From NCBI RefSeq assembly GCF_039555335.1, contig NC_092639.1, positions 36,899,291-36,963,290 of the forward strand: a stretch of 64,000 nucleotides of DNA, read 5' to 3'. The first letter of the stretch is position 1; every line of letters begins with the position of its first letter. Shown here piece after piece: positions 1-10,699 of the stretch. This DNA is from Amphiura filiformis. Lineage: Eukaryota > Echinodermata > Ophiuroidea > Amphilepidida > Amphiuridae. The notes beneath the pieces are model-generated. The model was not told the origin of the DNA and searched no databases. It worked only from the letters and a program-made list of their open reading frames with translations. The position numbers and the translations under genes are program-made.

Positions 1-26
1 GAGAGCATTCTAAAGCTCTTCTGGCA

Positions 27-1627
27 GTGGCGGATCCAGGATTTTTGAAAAGGGGGCACAAACTTAGAATCATCAGCGCGGCAGCGGCGTACGTCGCGCT
101 TGCGCGACGCAGGGGGGTGTCTGAGGGGGATGTGCCCCCCTCAGAAGTGAGAAACTTTTGCAAAATGAAGACCTAATTGAAGCTATTTGGTGGACCATTT
201 TGGCATTATTATTGTGTAAAATTTTTATTTGAACAAGCCGAAAATTTGCGAAATGACGGTCCAAAGTTGAAGTCATTTGTCGACAAGCTTTCACTATTAT
301 CGTGTAAAGGGTCGGGTGTCAGAAGCGAAAAGGTTATTTTTCTTTATGCATACGTAGGGGGTGTCTGAGGCGGATGTGCCACCCTCAGAAGTGAGAGACT
401 TTTGCAAAATAAAGACATAATTGAAGCCATTTGGTGGACTATTTTGGCACTATTTTTGCGTAAAATTTTAATTTGAAAAAGCCGAAAATTTGCGAAAATT
501 GAAGTCATTTGCCGAGAAGTTTAAATTATTGCTTTAAACATAAAGGGTCAGGTGTCCAAAACAAGCGAAAAGGTTCACTTCTTTATGCATACGCAGGGGT
601 GTCTGAGCTGAGGGGTGTGCCCTCCTGAGGAGCACTTGGTGGACCATTTTGGCACTATTATTGTGTAAAGTTTTTATTTGTAAAAGCCGAAAATTTGTGA
701 AATGAAAGCCAATTGAAGTTATTCGTCGACAATTTTTCACTATTAATGTGTAAATATTGCTTTAAACATAAAACCGGTGTCCAAAGCAGAAGTGAAAATG
801 GCAACTTCTTAGCTCTTCTTTATGCATACGCAGATGGGGAATGTTCCCTTCTGAGAAGTTGGAACATTTTGAAAAATGAAGGTCCAATTGAAACTATTTG
901 GTGGAAAATTTTTAATACTACTATTATTTGAAGTCATTCGTCAACAAACTTTCAATATTGTGTCAATTAACATGATTAATGCTTGAAAAATAAAGGGCCT
1001 GGTGTCCAAAGCAGAACGGTGAAAATGGCAACATGAAAATGAAGGCACGATTGAAGCCACTCATAGACCATTATTCACTATTACTGTAGGCCTAATTATT
1101 GCTTAAATATGTTAAAACATAAAGTGTGCAGATGTCCAAAACAGAAGTGAAAACGGTCCCTGTTTATCTCCCTCAGAAATTTTGCAAAATGAAGGTTTTA
1201 AGTCATTCAAGTTGGTGCATCATTTTTACACTTTTATCATTGCTTAAAACAAAAAAGGTCCCGAACTCAATTTGCAAACTTTTAAATATTACACTGGATC
1301 CGCACCTGGTCTAAAATAGAAGCCTACTGACTTCTTTATCCATACGCGAAGGGAGGGTGTCTGAGGGAGGATGCGACCCCTCAGTATTTGGAAACAAATT
1401 AACAATAAAGGCCGAATTGAAGCCAATTCATGGACCATGAAAGGGTGCACGGTCCTGGTGTTCCCCTGCATGGATCCGTCACTGGCATGGGAGGCCGTTG
1501 ATGTAAAAATGAAAAGCAAAACAGGGGCGTTATATTTATTTTTTCATACAAAATTGTAAAAAAAAAAAATTAGGACCCTCGAAAGGGGGGGGCACGGGCC
1601 CGGTGTGCCCATGCCTGGATCCGCGCC
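27..1627. repeat. Composite repeat with inverted ends and ~245-bp tandem modules
   Basis: The left end (27-40, GTGGCGGATCCAGG) reappears inverted at 1614-1627 as CCTGGATCCGCGCC. Inside, a module beginning with a 'gggtgtctgag' motif followed by a G/C-rich hairpin recurs near 112, 358, 597 and 1356, with a decayed copy near 830. Each module continues with similar text (gcaaaatgaag, ttggtggaccattttgg, gccgaaaatttg). A related fragment lies at 13990-14220. No coding potential is visible. I read it as a non-autonomous mobile element or a tandem array with TIR-like ends; the class is unknown. Confidence 0.6.
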
Positions 1628-2984
1628 TGCTTCTGGAGCCTTCAAGGAGAGCTGTTTAGAGCATTTACAATAGAATATATATGAAGAGAATGGTTCAGTG
1701 ATGGTCAACTAAGCTAGATCACTCTCCCATATCAGATTTAAGGAGAGCACTCAGAGAGCGCCAAGCTCAATGCTCGCTCTCCTCAAAAGGCAGTCCCGGG
1801 TAAGGGGTTGAACCTCCAAAAGAGTTGCTTTGCTAACCCAACCCCAAGCAAATTTCATCCCCCCTAAAACTACCCCCCACACACACACACAAACACCAGA
1901 AAATTTCAACCCAAAACTCTAAACACAAGATTTCACCTGAATTTTGGGCCACGGTGTACAATAATTGAAAAAAAAGCAGCATCAGAGTCATTGTCATCAG
2001 CATAAAAAAAATTCGAGTCATCATCACCCGGGCATCATCATCATCATCCGGCATCCGCGGCATTGTCATTTTGCTAATTCAATCATTTTGCTAATTCAAT
2101 CAGTAATGAATTTTGGGCCAGTGTACAATTGAAAAAAAAACACCATCAGAGTCATATGATTGACATCATCATAAAAAAATTCGAGTCATCATCACCCGGG
2201 CATCATCATCATGATCCGCGGCATCATTGTCATTTTTATCCGAGCCATTATACGAGTCCTACTCCTCGTCACTGTCATCCGAGTCATTGTCATCATAATC
2301 ATCACTACTGTCATCATTAAAAGCATCATCATTTACCGGTATATCACCATCATGCGAGTAATCATTAGCATCATCATCATTATAATCATCATCATCCAAG
2401 TCATCATCATATTAACATCATCCGTTCCGACGGTCATCGATATTATAATCATCAGATCATCATCACCATCTTCATCATTATCAATTGATTGATTGATTAA
2501 GGGGCTGTGCAATCTGTCACCGAGGTGGTCAAAAAGAAGCGGGAATCATTATCATCATCATTAAATAGTCACCATCCGAATCATCATGATCTGAGTTATC
2601 ATCATCTGAGTCATCTTCAATTGATTCATTGCAATAATCTACCCCTCCCCCCGGGCAAAAGGAGGGGGAGCAAGCAATTGTTGGCACTTGGCAGGGCAAA
2701 ATAAGGGGAGGGGGCCCGGGAGGGGGAAGCAATTTTTGGCAGGTCGAAAGGGCCCCGGAAAGGGCATTCGCGTTTGTAAATACGTCACCTGATTAATTAT
2801 TCATATTACCGTTCACGGATGGAATATTACAGTAAGTGCTATTGTCATTTATTTGACATCTGCTGACATGGACAGCTAGGATAATGTATTTTGCTACGAC
2901 GTAGCCTCCCTGGCGTAGCCTACCTTCCTATACGATTCGTTTGATCATATTGGGTAACAAAAATACAATTTTACATGTGATAAT
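1628..2984. repeat. Triplet low complexity (CAT/ATC) and presumed NRBF2 upstream region
   Basis: From about 1950 to 2600 the strand is dominated by degenerate CAT/ATC/GTCATC triplets. A roughly 140-bp block (about 1945-2090) is imperfectly duplicated at 2110-2250: both hold 'gtgtacaat', a poly-A run, 'ttcgagtcatcatcaccc' and 'gggcatcatcatcat'. Isoleucine/histidine-rich open frames here are by-products of the triplets. The part from about 2760 to 2984 is non-repetitive and is the likely promoter and 5' UTR of NRBF2. I see no convincing TATA box at a known distance from a start. Confidence 0.6.
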
Positions 2985-3023
2985 ATGTTAGCAACAATTC
3001 TAAAGGAAGATGTGCCTCTAATC

Positions 3024-3050
3024 ATGGATCCTGATTCACCGCTAAACCGG
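3024..3050 (+). CDS. NRBF2: NRBF2 coding exon 1
   Basis: Nine codons, MDPDSPLNR, followed directly by the donor GTAAGC at 3051. The vertebrate first coding exon is similarly short (about ten codons, with a PLNL motif) and also ends in phase 0 before the alanine-histidine-glutamine that opens the MIT domain. A start at 2985 would add 13 residues. Confidence 0.8.
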
Positions 3051-6000
3051 GTAAGCACAGGGAACCCGGACAAGGCGGTAGAGGAAGCACCTCTGCGCAC
3101 TTGTTCTCGCTGGGATAAGAGGGATTATAATCTCCTAACGATCTTGACATCATCGCACCTCCTCATCCTACTTCAGTCATGCAGTTGATCAATATTAACC
3201 TGGGCACAAGTCCCGTGTATGTGCATGCACTGACGATGTGCTATGACCCCGGCCTATGATGACAAGTAGTATGAATGTATATGAGCATCAACGTTAGAAA
3301 TCAGACCATTTATATCAACAAATCTTGCAGTACTGGATATTTAATCAAAGCCTAGATGGACACGAACAAAGAAAGCAAGCAAGAACAAACGAAAGAAACA
3401 AGAAACTTGATTATTACAAATTTAAAATTACAATGTTATTGCAGAACTTTTATTATAAACTATTGATGGCATTTAAAAGACTGACTCTCAACTCAGAGTA
3501 AAATAGATATAAAGCCATAAAGGCTATATCAATAAGGCCTAAAAAATTGTTTGTTTGGCACCTAACCCGACCTACCCTAAAATTAGGCCCGATCCTATAG
3601 ACTTTTGTCTCTTTTTTTTTTCAAAAAAATAAAAATAAAAAATGAAAAAAAAAGAAGAAAAATTTAATTTAAAAAAAAAAAGAGAGAAAAAAAAAAGAAA
3701 AGATCCAAGGTTTTTATCAGACGCAATTTACAGCTTTAAAAGTTGCACTGGTAACTTTTTATCACAAAGAATGCCCTTGGATATACTAAAAATATAATAA
3801 AAATCCCTACTACCTAGGCCTACACTTTTTTTTTTTTCATGTTTAATATGCAAAACAAACGTTTTTTAGGCCTATAAATAATATCAATTGTGATTTATCA
3901 TGTTTATTGGTACTCTCTTCTCAGTTTAAATAAAAATAATGAAGTGTTTTAATAAAGTACATACTATCAAAATAATAAAGTTAAACACTACGCATGTGTA
4001 AAGCCATCAAGACAGCGCGGCAAGTCACTGTATTATAAGTCAATGACGTCACGGTCGTTGTCGATTGCCGATCTATTGATTAGTTGTCGGTCAGGCAATC
4101 TAAACATCGATATAGAGTGATTGGGAATTTATAATCCCTATTATCTCAGCGAGAACAAGTGCGCAGAGGTGCTTCCTCTACCGCCTTGTGAACCCGGCAT
4201 ACTTCATTACATGGTATACTATGTTGTAGGTTAGTCCGAATAATCAGACCCAGAACAAAATATTAATTTCTGACATGATCTTGTACTGGGTCTGAACTGT
4301 TTCCATATGAAATCTTGATGGCAAATTGGACAATAGAAGCACATGGTTCTACGTGACAGCTTTTTAATCCCTATTCAGGTTACGTGAATCACGCTATTGT
4401 GGACCATCCTTCTGATACTTGAGTGTTTGGACACGCTGAACGGTTTTTTGTCTACCTCTCTGTTTGTAAACAAACCAGGAGGTCGAAATCGTCCTCCTCG
4501 CCGAATACGAAAGTCAGCGTAATAGTACGGCACTACTACTTGTAGGTATGCTAGGTGAATTCAAATTTGCCATCAAACTGCATCATTTTATATCAAATTA
4601 AAGCCCTTGAGTAAACAAAGCCAAAACTTTGTTCGAAATGTTCTAACTTTCGTATGAACAACCGATAGCTTGTGATACACATAACTCTCGTGTCGTCGTG
4701 CATAAAAGATAGATTTTTCGATCAACCAAAACTGAAAACCTTTTTTCATAGCACTTTCCGTAGCAAAGTTACATCTTGTCAAAGATTGACTTTCATCAAA
4801 CAATGTCAAAAAGATTCAGCTAGCAAAATTCCCCAAAAGGGAGCGCACCACCATTAAACGCGCCTATTGAAATACACGGTAAAATGCCTACATTTGGATC
4901 TCGTTTTGGCACTTGAATTACGTATTTCAACTATAAAGCTTGGTATCAAATTAAAGCTGATCATATGTAGAATATTATTCTGTTAACGGAATATATTGCT
5001 AACCACCGACTTTTTTTGTTATTTTGCCGCAAAGAAAAATTGTGCAAATTCAACCCTAAAAAATCACTCAATTTTGGAAACCGGACGTTGTTCAAATTCG
5101 CGCCAGAACTTCAACTCTGAAATAAAAATTTGGGAATTTTTCTCAAATTTGGTCATGTATACACTTGTCGAAAGCAAATGAGCTGAAAATGGGCAAGATT
5201 TGACAATACGTTTAGAAAATAAAGCCACAACAAGCTCAAATAAGCGGTGGACTATTTTAACCGAATTTCACTGGTACATAAATCATGGAGTGATTTGGTG
5301 GTGCGCCCTCAAAACGGCATTTCGGGGGTGTTTCTAGATCTTAGTCTCATGATGATAGCACTTTTTTTAATGGAACTGACTATCAAAATCCCTCTAAAAT
5401 TCCATGTGCGAGTGACTTATCACCATAAAAAATCATATGTTTGGGTCAAGTGAAGTATAGAAAACATATTTATGTAGGTTTCTTTCTTCGGCCAGTTGTT
5501 TTAAATTTCTATGTAAAAATGCATTGACATTGTCGGCGAATTTGGCTGACTAGCAAATGTGTTTGCCTGGCATACCTATTTAACTTTGGTTGTTCTAGTC
5601 CTTTATTCCTGTTCATGTGTTGGGAGGACTCTCATGATTCTCTTAAAAGATTCCACAGTAGGTGCAGAAACAGCTTGATCTGGTAACTTATTCCAATGCT
5701 AAAACCACTCTATACGTTACCGTAGCTTTAATTTAAAATTTAACGCCTTACGCCCGTACCTCAGGCATGAGAATTTTCAGTTTAAAAACTGAATTCAGTT
5801 TTTTTTATAGTCAAAATTTCCGCAACTTTATTTAATTTCAGCCTGTTTTTGGTACTTTTTGCCCAATTTCACACGCATTTTCAGTTTTTTCAGTTTTTTT
5901 TAGGAAAGTGCAGTCTCATGCCTGGTACCTATGTATGTCATGATGTATATTATATATTAAGGACTGGCTTACGCCATTTTGGATGTCAATTGACAATGGG

Positions 6001-9000
6001 GAAATACATGTGCACTTAACGATTTGCGCCGGTTAGAAACTTGAAAAAAAATCTTTAAAATTTCATCAATGTATATAAAAGTGGTACCAACCTTATTGTG
6101 CTTGCTAATTTAAGACTCGGTTGAAACAAAATTAAGGATGGAATGCATTTTAGTGTCCAAAAGGCAAAATTATCGTCAAAGTTCTGCGAAATCGGCACCC
6201 TATGCGAAGGGTTCAGAATTGAATCGGGAACGAAAATATCCGATCTTTGCGATCAAAAACACAAAATTACAACTTTCAACATACTATTGCCAAAAGACAT
6301 TATTACCAAACAATATAGAATAGAAAATTTGACATCTTTTCTCAAAATATTGTAGAAATTTGCTCATTAGACATCGAAAAAGTACGCAATCCAATTCCCG
6401 TTCGAACGCGTGGGAAACTTAAAGTGCATAATCCCCACTAGTTTTGCCCGGTTTTTACGTTTGCGTTGCGAACTAGTTAGCATACATGTAACAGGGCTGT
6501 CAACTTTTTGGAATTGCTTGGCGTGAGACAGAGGCGTACCAGGATTTACCAACTCCAATGTTCATTTTGTACCATGAATATTTGAGCCACGGCGCTCGGG
6601 AATGTGAAAAGCGGGGGGGTGTAGGAGCAACAAATTATTCATGACGATGCGTGAGATTGTGGAAAAAAGGTGAACGTAAGGGGACCATGAGTCCATGCAT
6701 GCATATGCAGCCCTCGAATTAAGGATCTAAAGGGGCACGGCAACTTTATTAGGGCAAGTTGATAATTGCCTTGGATTTTCACTGAAAAGGCAAGGCAGCA
6801 CAGCAGTTTGTAATATTTCAAGAGGGCATCATGGCAACTGTTGAAAATTTGAGAAGGGCACCAAGGCAATTTCTCAAAAGTGAAGAAAACGCACACAAAA
6901 ATAGATAGATGATTTTATAATGAAGGGGCAGGGCTGGGGCACCGACGGCAACTTCATTAGAGGGCACGACAAGTGACTGCCTTGGGTAAAGGACATATTT
7001 TGAGGGCATTACGGCGGTGGGGTGGGCACCCACGGCAAAATGCCATGGGTGCCGTGGGTTAATTCGAGGGCTGTGCATATGGCCGTGTGTCGTGAACTGG
7101 TGTTCCCAATAGGGTGGTGTTGTTTCGTTTTGAAGTAAAAAATGACTTATTTGTAAGAAGTAAACAACTTTAGTCTGTTTCAATAGTATTGAATTTGCAT
7201 TCATTTTAAAGCCTGAAAAGTTCTCCTTCATTTGGTACCAAAATTATTATTCTGTGATTTTAAATAAAGAAGTTGCGAGTACCGTAATTAACTTAAGTAA
7301 ATGAAGATGCAGGGTGGTGCAATTAGCCACTTGCAGTTCGCCATTATGCACTATATGCGGGAGAGCCTCGAACTGGCAGCATACATGAAAGGAAGAATTA
7401 CGTAACCTTACACAGAATGTTATGACTGGTTCAATTCCCATTCATGTATGCTGCCAGTTCGAGGCTCTCCCCGCACATAGTGCATAATGGCGGAACCGTG
7501 CAAGTGGCTAATTGGGATACTGGAATTGGGATACGGTTTGCATGTAAAGTCTATGGGAGAAAACGTGCACCCAGTTCATCAAGGCTTATCTATACATGTA
7601 TTAGAACAATGAATAAAACTTTTAAATAATCATGATAATACTTTCTGACTGATAAGCTTCACATTTGAGCACTTTCAAAACATGAAATTTTACAAAAGTC
7701 TGGTCTGAGCTAATGGGGTTGAGACACACATTTGCAGGTTTACTTGTTCGTATACTATGTGTATCGACGACTTGCTCAAAACCCTTTACACTCTTCATGT
7801 GTGCATGTATTATAAAAAGCACTCGATAGTAAGCACATTATATGCTAACTAGTGAGTTTTTACGGTAATCCTGGCCAATAAATATTTTTAACACTGAACC
7901 TTTAACTTTTGTATACAGGCTCACCAGAAGGAGCGGCAAGCAGAACGTCTACTATTCCTAGGACGATATGAAGCTGCTATTGATTGTTATCAGCAAGCTG
8001 CTGGTAAGTTACAGTGTCATGTACACAGGGCCGTTCCCAGGGATTTTGCCGCTCAAGGCAAAGCCTCTTCTCCCTGCTGCCCCACCAAAGCATACCAAAA
8101 AAGTGTTAAGGGAGTTACCCCCTTGAAAACTTATCAGTGTTGACCTATTTGTATACTGCCCATTTTTTCTTTTTATCCACCCTCATTTTGTCTTCCCTTT
8201 TCTTTCTCCATCCCGTTTTTTCTTTTTTCGCCCCCTTTTTTGCGCCCGTCTGCGTTTGCCGCCCTAGGCGACCGCCTTACCTGGCCTAATGGTCGGAACG
8301 GCCCTGCATACATGTACACTGCACTTGAAATAATATTTACAGTACATGAAAGATCTTTAAGCTTCAAAAAACAAACAAAAAACAGATTGAAATCGGACAA
8401 TGCATTGGGATGCTAGACCTTTCCTTCCCAAATTGACAAAAATATCTTTTCAGGTCCAATTTTAGGATAATCACTTCACAAATGTTAATTTGCTGGCAAA
8501 TGACATGCTGTGTTTTGTTACATCATAACCAATCAATGCTATTTTTTAAAAGCGGTGATGAAATTATGCCTTCCCAGGCTTTTCCCGTTTGAAGTTTGCA
8601 GGGAGTTTTGAATCGCTCCCCTTGAGTGCTAAGTACAGTAGAGCATTTTTACTGTACTGTATATTTATGTGGTTATTATTGTTACACCAAAGGTAGGGGA
8701 GCAATAAAAAGCTCTCCTCAGCTTTATTTGAGGGGAGTGATGGGGAGCAATTGCTCTAGCTCTATTACCACACATAGCACCCCTACCCAAACCAGTGAAA
8801 CCACCCATGTGGGGTTAGGGTGATATACTTGCATGGAACAAACAACTTGCATCACACAATAGTAATTGAGATCTTGGGGGAAAAATGTTTTTTTCATGCT
8901 TTACAAATTTTGACTAGATTTTGACAAAAAATTATAGAATTAACAGTACTGTTCATCTAGTGAAAATTTATGTATAATTTTGTGTATGATTTGTAATTGC

Positions 9001-9778
9001 AGAATTTATCCAAGAAGCTATTAACACCACAGTGGATCCATCAGCACTGTTCTCGCTCAAACTTCAACATGATGCTCTCATCAAGCAGCCATTGATCATC
9101 AAAAGACGTCAAGAGGAAAGCCTGCGGAAAACAGAATCGGTAACACATTCCCCGCCGTGGACCAACAAAATAAAACTTGAGCATAGAAAGGAAGTGTCTG
9201 ACATTCCACACACCACCCTAGCTAATATTGAACTACCAACACCAACTAATGGCTACAGTGATGAAGACACACAAAGATTTAGTTTAGAAGAAGCTTGCAA
9301 CTCGTTAGAAGAAACTAGACCACTTCTGGAGTGTCTAAGGCAGCATAGTATCTCAGAGGGTGATAACTTGAAATATTTTGCAGGTGATATTTTGGAAGCA
9401 TATGATCAAAAACCAACACCAGCAGTAGAAGTGAGCAAGGTGTCTCATAATAAAAAAAAAATGCCAAAGGGTGATCAGGTCATCATCGAAGAACTCCAGA
9501 TGCAGAACAAAGAATTGTGTCAACACATTGTCAAATTAATTCAGAATATGGATCACTGTGAATGTGAAAACAGAAAACTGAAGTCAAGAGTGGGCTATTT
9601 GGAACAAGAGCTGGCAACACTACGAAGTCAATCTGGTACGTCGTCAGAAGCAAGTTTCAGAGAAGAATTGGGGACACCATTTTCATTGTCCGTGAATTCA
9701 TCAGTTTCTGTAACAACACCACCTACTGAAATTCCACCTTTACCGCCATTGGAACTGCCAGATTTTGATGTGAACTAA
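3024..9778 (+). CDS. NRBF2: NRBF2 homologue (autophagy PI3-kinase complex subunit), three coding exons
   Basis: Coding exons are 3024-3050, 7919-8003 and 9003-9778 (stop TAA 9776-9778), together 888 nt or 295 residues; vertebrate NRBF2 is a little under 290. Residues about 10-77 form the MIT domain (AHQKERQAERLLFLGRYEAA, then AAEFIQEAIN and the LKLQHDALIKQ helix). Residues about 195-247 are a leucine-rich coiled coil (VIIEELQMQNKEL...). The tail has a proline/leucine stretch (IPPLPPLELPDF) like the vertebrate C terminus. In the family, NRBF2/Atg38 binds the ATG14-VPS34-Beclin 1 complex through the MIT region and dimerises through the coiled coil, promoting autophagy. The start at 3024 has A at -3 and G at +4; an in-frame upstream ATG at 2985 has a weaker context. 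Phases 0 and 1 join cleanly. The identification is by recognition of family sequence, not by a search. Confidence 0.9.
3070..4189. mobile_element. Non-autonomous TIR DNA transposon with 8-bp target duplication
   Basis: The left arm 3070-3129 begins ACAAGGCGGTAGAGGAAGCA and is repeated inverted at 4130-4189, with 58 of 60 bases matching by my count. Directly outside each arm is the same 8-mer GAACCCGG (3062-3069 and 4190-4197), a target-site duplication. The 1120-bp element lies in NRBF2 intron 1, 19 bp after the donor. The interior holds A-rich low complexity (about 3605-3710) and no transposase. Eight-base duplications occur in hAT, P and Merlin elements; the terminus is not a classic hAT end, so I leave the superfamily open. 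Confidence 0.85.
4222..6440. repeat. Dispersed mosaic repeat A in NRBF2 intron 1
   Basis: Blocks at about 4222-4290 (a hairpin with CAGACCCAG...CTGGGTCTG), 4515-4640, 4740-4830, 5310-5470 and 6130-6440 are all found again at 28455-31140. All but the palindromic first block are there in reverse complement, and the order differs. No open frame of note. The blocks between them show no recognisable feature. Confidence 0.7.
6708..7073. mobile_element. hAT-type MITE, 366 bp
   Basis: Terminal inverted repeats CAGCCCTCGAATTAA...TTAATTCGAGGGCTG are flanked by identical 8-mers TGCATATG at 6700-6707 and 7074-7081. The 5' CAG terminus plus an 8-bp duplication is the hAT signature. The interior is G-rich with repeated 'aagggcac/gaggg' motifs. 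It lies in NRBF2 intron 1. Confidence 0.85.
7319..7515. repeat. Hairpin-forming inverted repeat
   Basis: The arm around 7321-7388 (GAGAGCCTCGAACTGGCAGC region) recurs inverted at about 7441-7515, separated by about 52 bases. Arms are about 70 bp with one small indel. It is in NRBF2 intron 1, about 400 bp before exon 2. Confidence 0.75.
7919..8003 (+). CDS. NRBF2: NRBF2 coding exon 2 (MIT helix 1-2)
   Basis: 85 nt between acceptor ...TACAG (ends 7918) and donor GTAAGT (from 8004). It encodes AHQKERQAERLLFLGRYEAA plus IDCYQQAA and ends one base into a glutamate codon. This is the repeat-like alpha-helical start of an MIT domain. Confidence 0.9.
8026..8306. mobile_element. hAT-like MITE, 281 bp, degraded target duplication
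   Basis: Ends CAGGGCCGTTCC and GGAACGGCCCTG are perfect inverted repeats of hAT type. The flanking 8-mers (CATGTACA and CATACATG) are only partly alike, so the duplication is decayed or absent. The interior is C-rich. It lies 22 bp after the exon 2 donor of NRBF2. Confidence 0.7.
8307..9002 (+). other. Remainder of NRBF2 intron 2
   Basis: AT-rich intronic sequence ending in a plausible acceptor. A copy of a simple inverted motif (CTCCCCTTGAGTG at 8617, with TTTGAGGGGAGTGATGG near 8728) may be another small MITE. I see no coding or RNA gene signal. Confidence 0.5.
9003..9778 (+). CDS. NRBF2: NRBF2 coding exon 3 (MIT helix 3, linker, coiled coil, C terminus)
   Basis: It begins after acceptor TTGCAG (ends 9002); the first two bases finish the split glutamate codon. 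It encodes residues 38-295: the end of the MIT domain, an acidic and serine-rich linker, the coiled coil and the proline-rich tail. One large terminal exon for the rest of the protein matches the vertebrate arrangement. Confidence 0.92.
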
Positions 9779-9893
9779 GTGGACTGTAAAAGAGTCTTGG
9801 GTATACAGCAAACGTTCAGCAATATGTTCATTGCAAATCTATCCCAGTTGGAATATTTTTAAACCAAAGGGTTAAAAAAAGAAGTGCCAATTA

Positions 9894-9899
9894 AATAAA
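9894..9899 (+). terminator. Candidate NRBF2 polyadenylation signal AATAAA
   Basis: AATAAA lies 115 bases after the stop codon in AT-rich sequence. It is the first canonical signal downstream of the gene. A longer 3' UTR cannot be excluded. Confidence 0.5.
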
Positions 9900-10108
9900 A
9901 TTTCAGAAGGTAAATTACATACAGTTTAATCCAAGGTATGGATATTGATAAAATTGAGTTTGGATATTACTATAGTCCATTTTTGAGACAGTAGCATCCT
10001 TGTGTGATACATACACAGTCAAAGACAGTGCATCTGTAGTGCGCAATGCGGTGTGAAGTGTCCTATGCCCTTCAGATACACCACCTTTGATCGCGCATGT
10101 ATCACAAG

Positions 10109-10611
10109 TAGGGCTCAACCAAAATGGCATTTGTCTACCGATCTGATATCCGATATTGATGTTATAATATTGGCCGATATCTGATCCGATCCGATACTGG
10201 TAAAAAAGAAAACATATTTTTATTTGAAAGTTTTTGGCGACTTTGGAGAACCACTGGACCTATTCTGAAGTGCTAGGATCATACACAGTTAATTTGAAAA
10301 AACAAATGGGAAAAAATTAGTTTGTTATCCTTTATATGTAAACCATTAACTAATGTTTACCTCTTCATCTATCACATATTACAGATGCATTAGTTTGCCA
10401 TGCATATGTGAATTTTTTTTCTTCAAATTAACTGTGAATGATCCTAGCACTTCAGAATAGGCCCAGTGGTTCTCCACAGTCACCGATAACTTTGAAATTT
10501 TTTTAAAGAAATAAAATAAAATAATATTTTTTTTACCGATATCCAATCCGATACTGATATCGCAAATATCGGGCTGATATGATATCCGATCCGATGATCG
10601 GTTGAGCCCTA
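10109..10611. mobile_element. hAT-type MITE, 503 bp
   Basis: TIRs TAGGGCTCAACC...GGTTGAGCCCTA are bounded by identical 8-mers ATCACAAG (10101-10108 and 10612-10619). Long internal inverted arms follow, including a 'gatatccgat' rich part and a second pair (GAACCACTGGACCTATTCTG near 10240, its inverse near 10450). The element is therefore nearly a complete foldback. No transposase. Confidence 0.88.
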
Positions 10612-10699
10612 ATCACAAGCTGATGCTACTATTTCAAGGAAGCCAAATGGACTTATAACTAAACTTGATGCCAAAGCGAAAAGTCTAAGTGTCGTTTGA

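Noticed and set aside
2211-2492. Isoleucine-rich open frame
   Set aside because: Direct consequence of the ATC/CAT triplet repeats.
2985-3023. Upstream in-frame ATG for NRBF2
   Set aside because: Weaker start context than 3024, and the vertebrate protein has no such extension; kept only as an alternative.
6818-7231. 137-codon reverse open frame in NRBF2 intron 1
   Set aside because: Runs through the hAT-type MITE and its flank.
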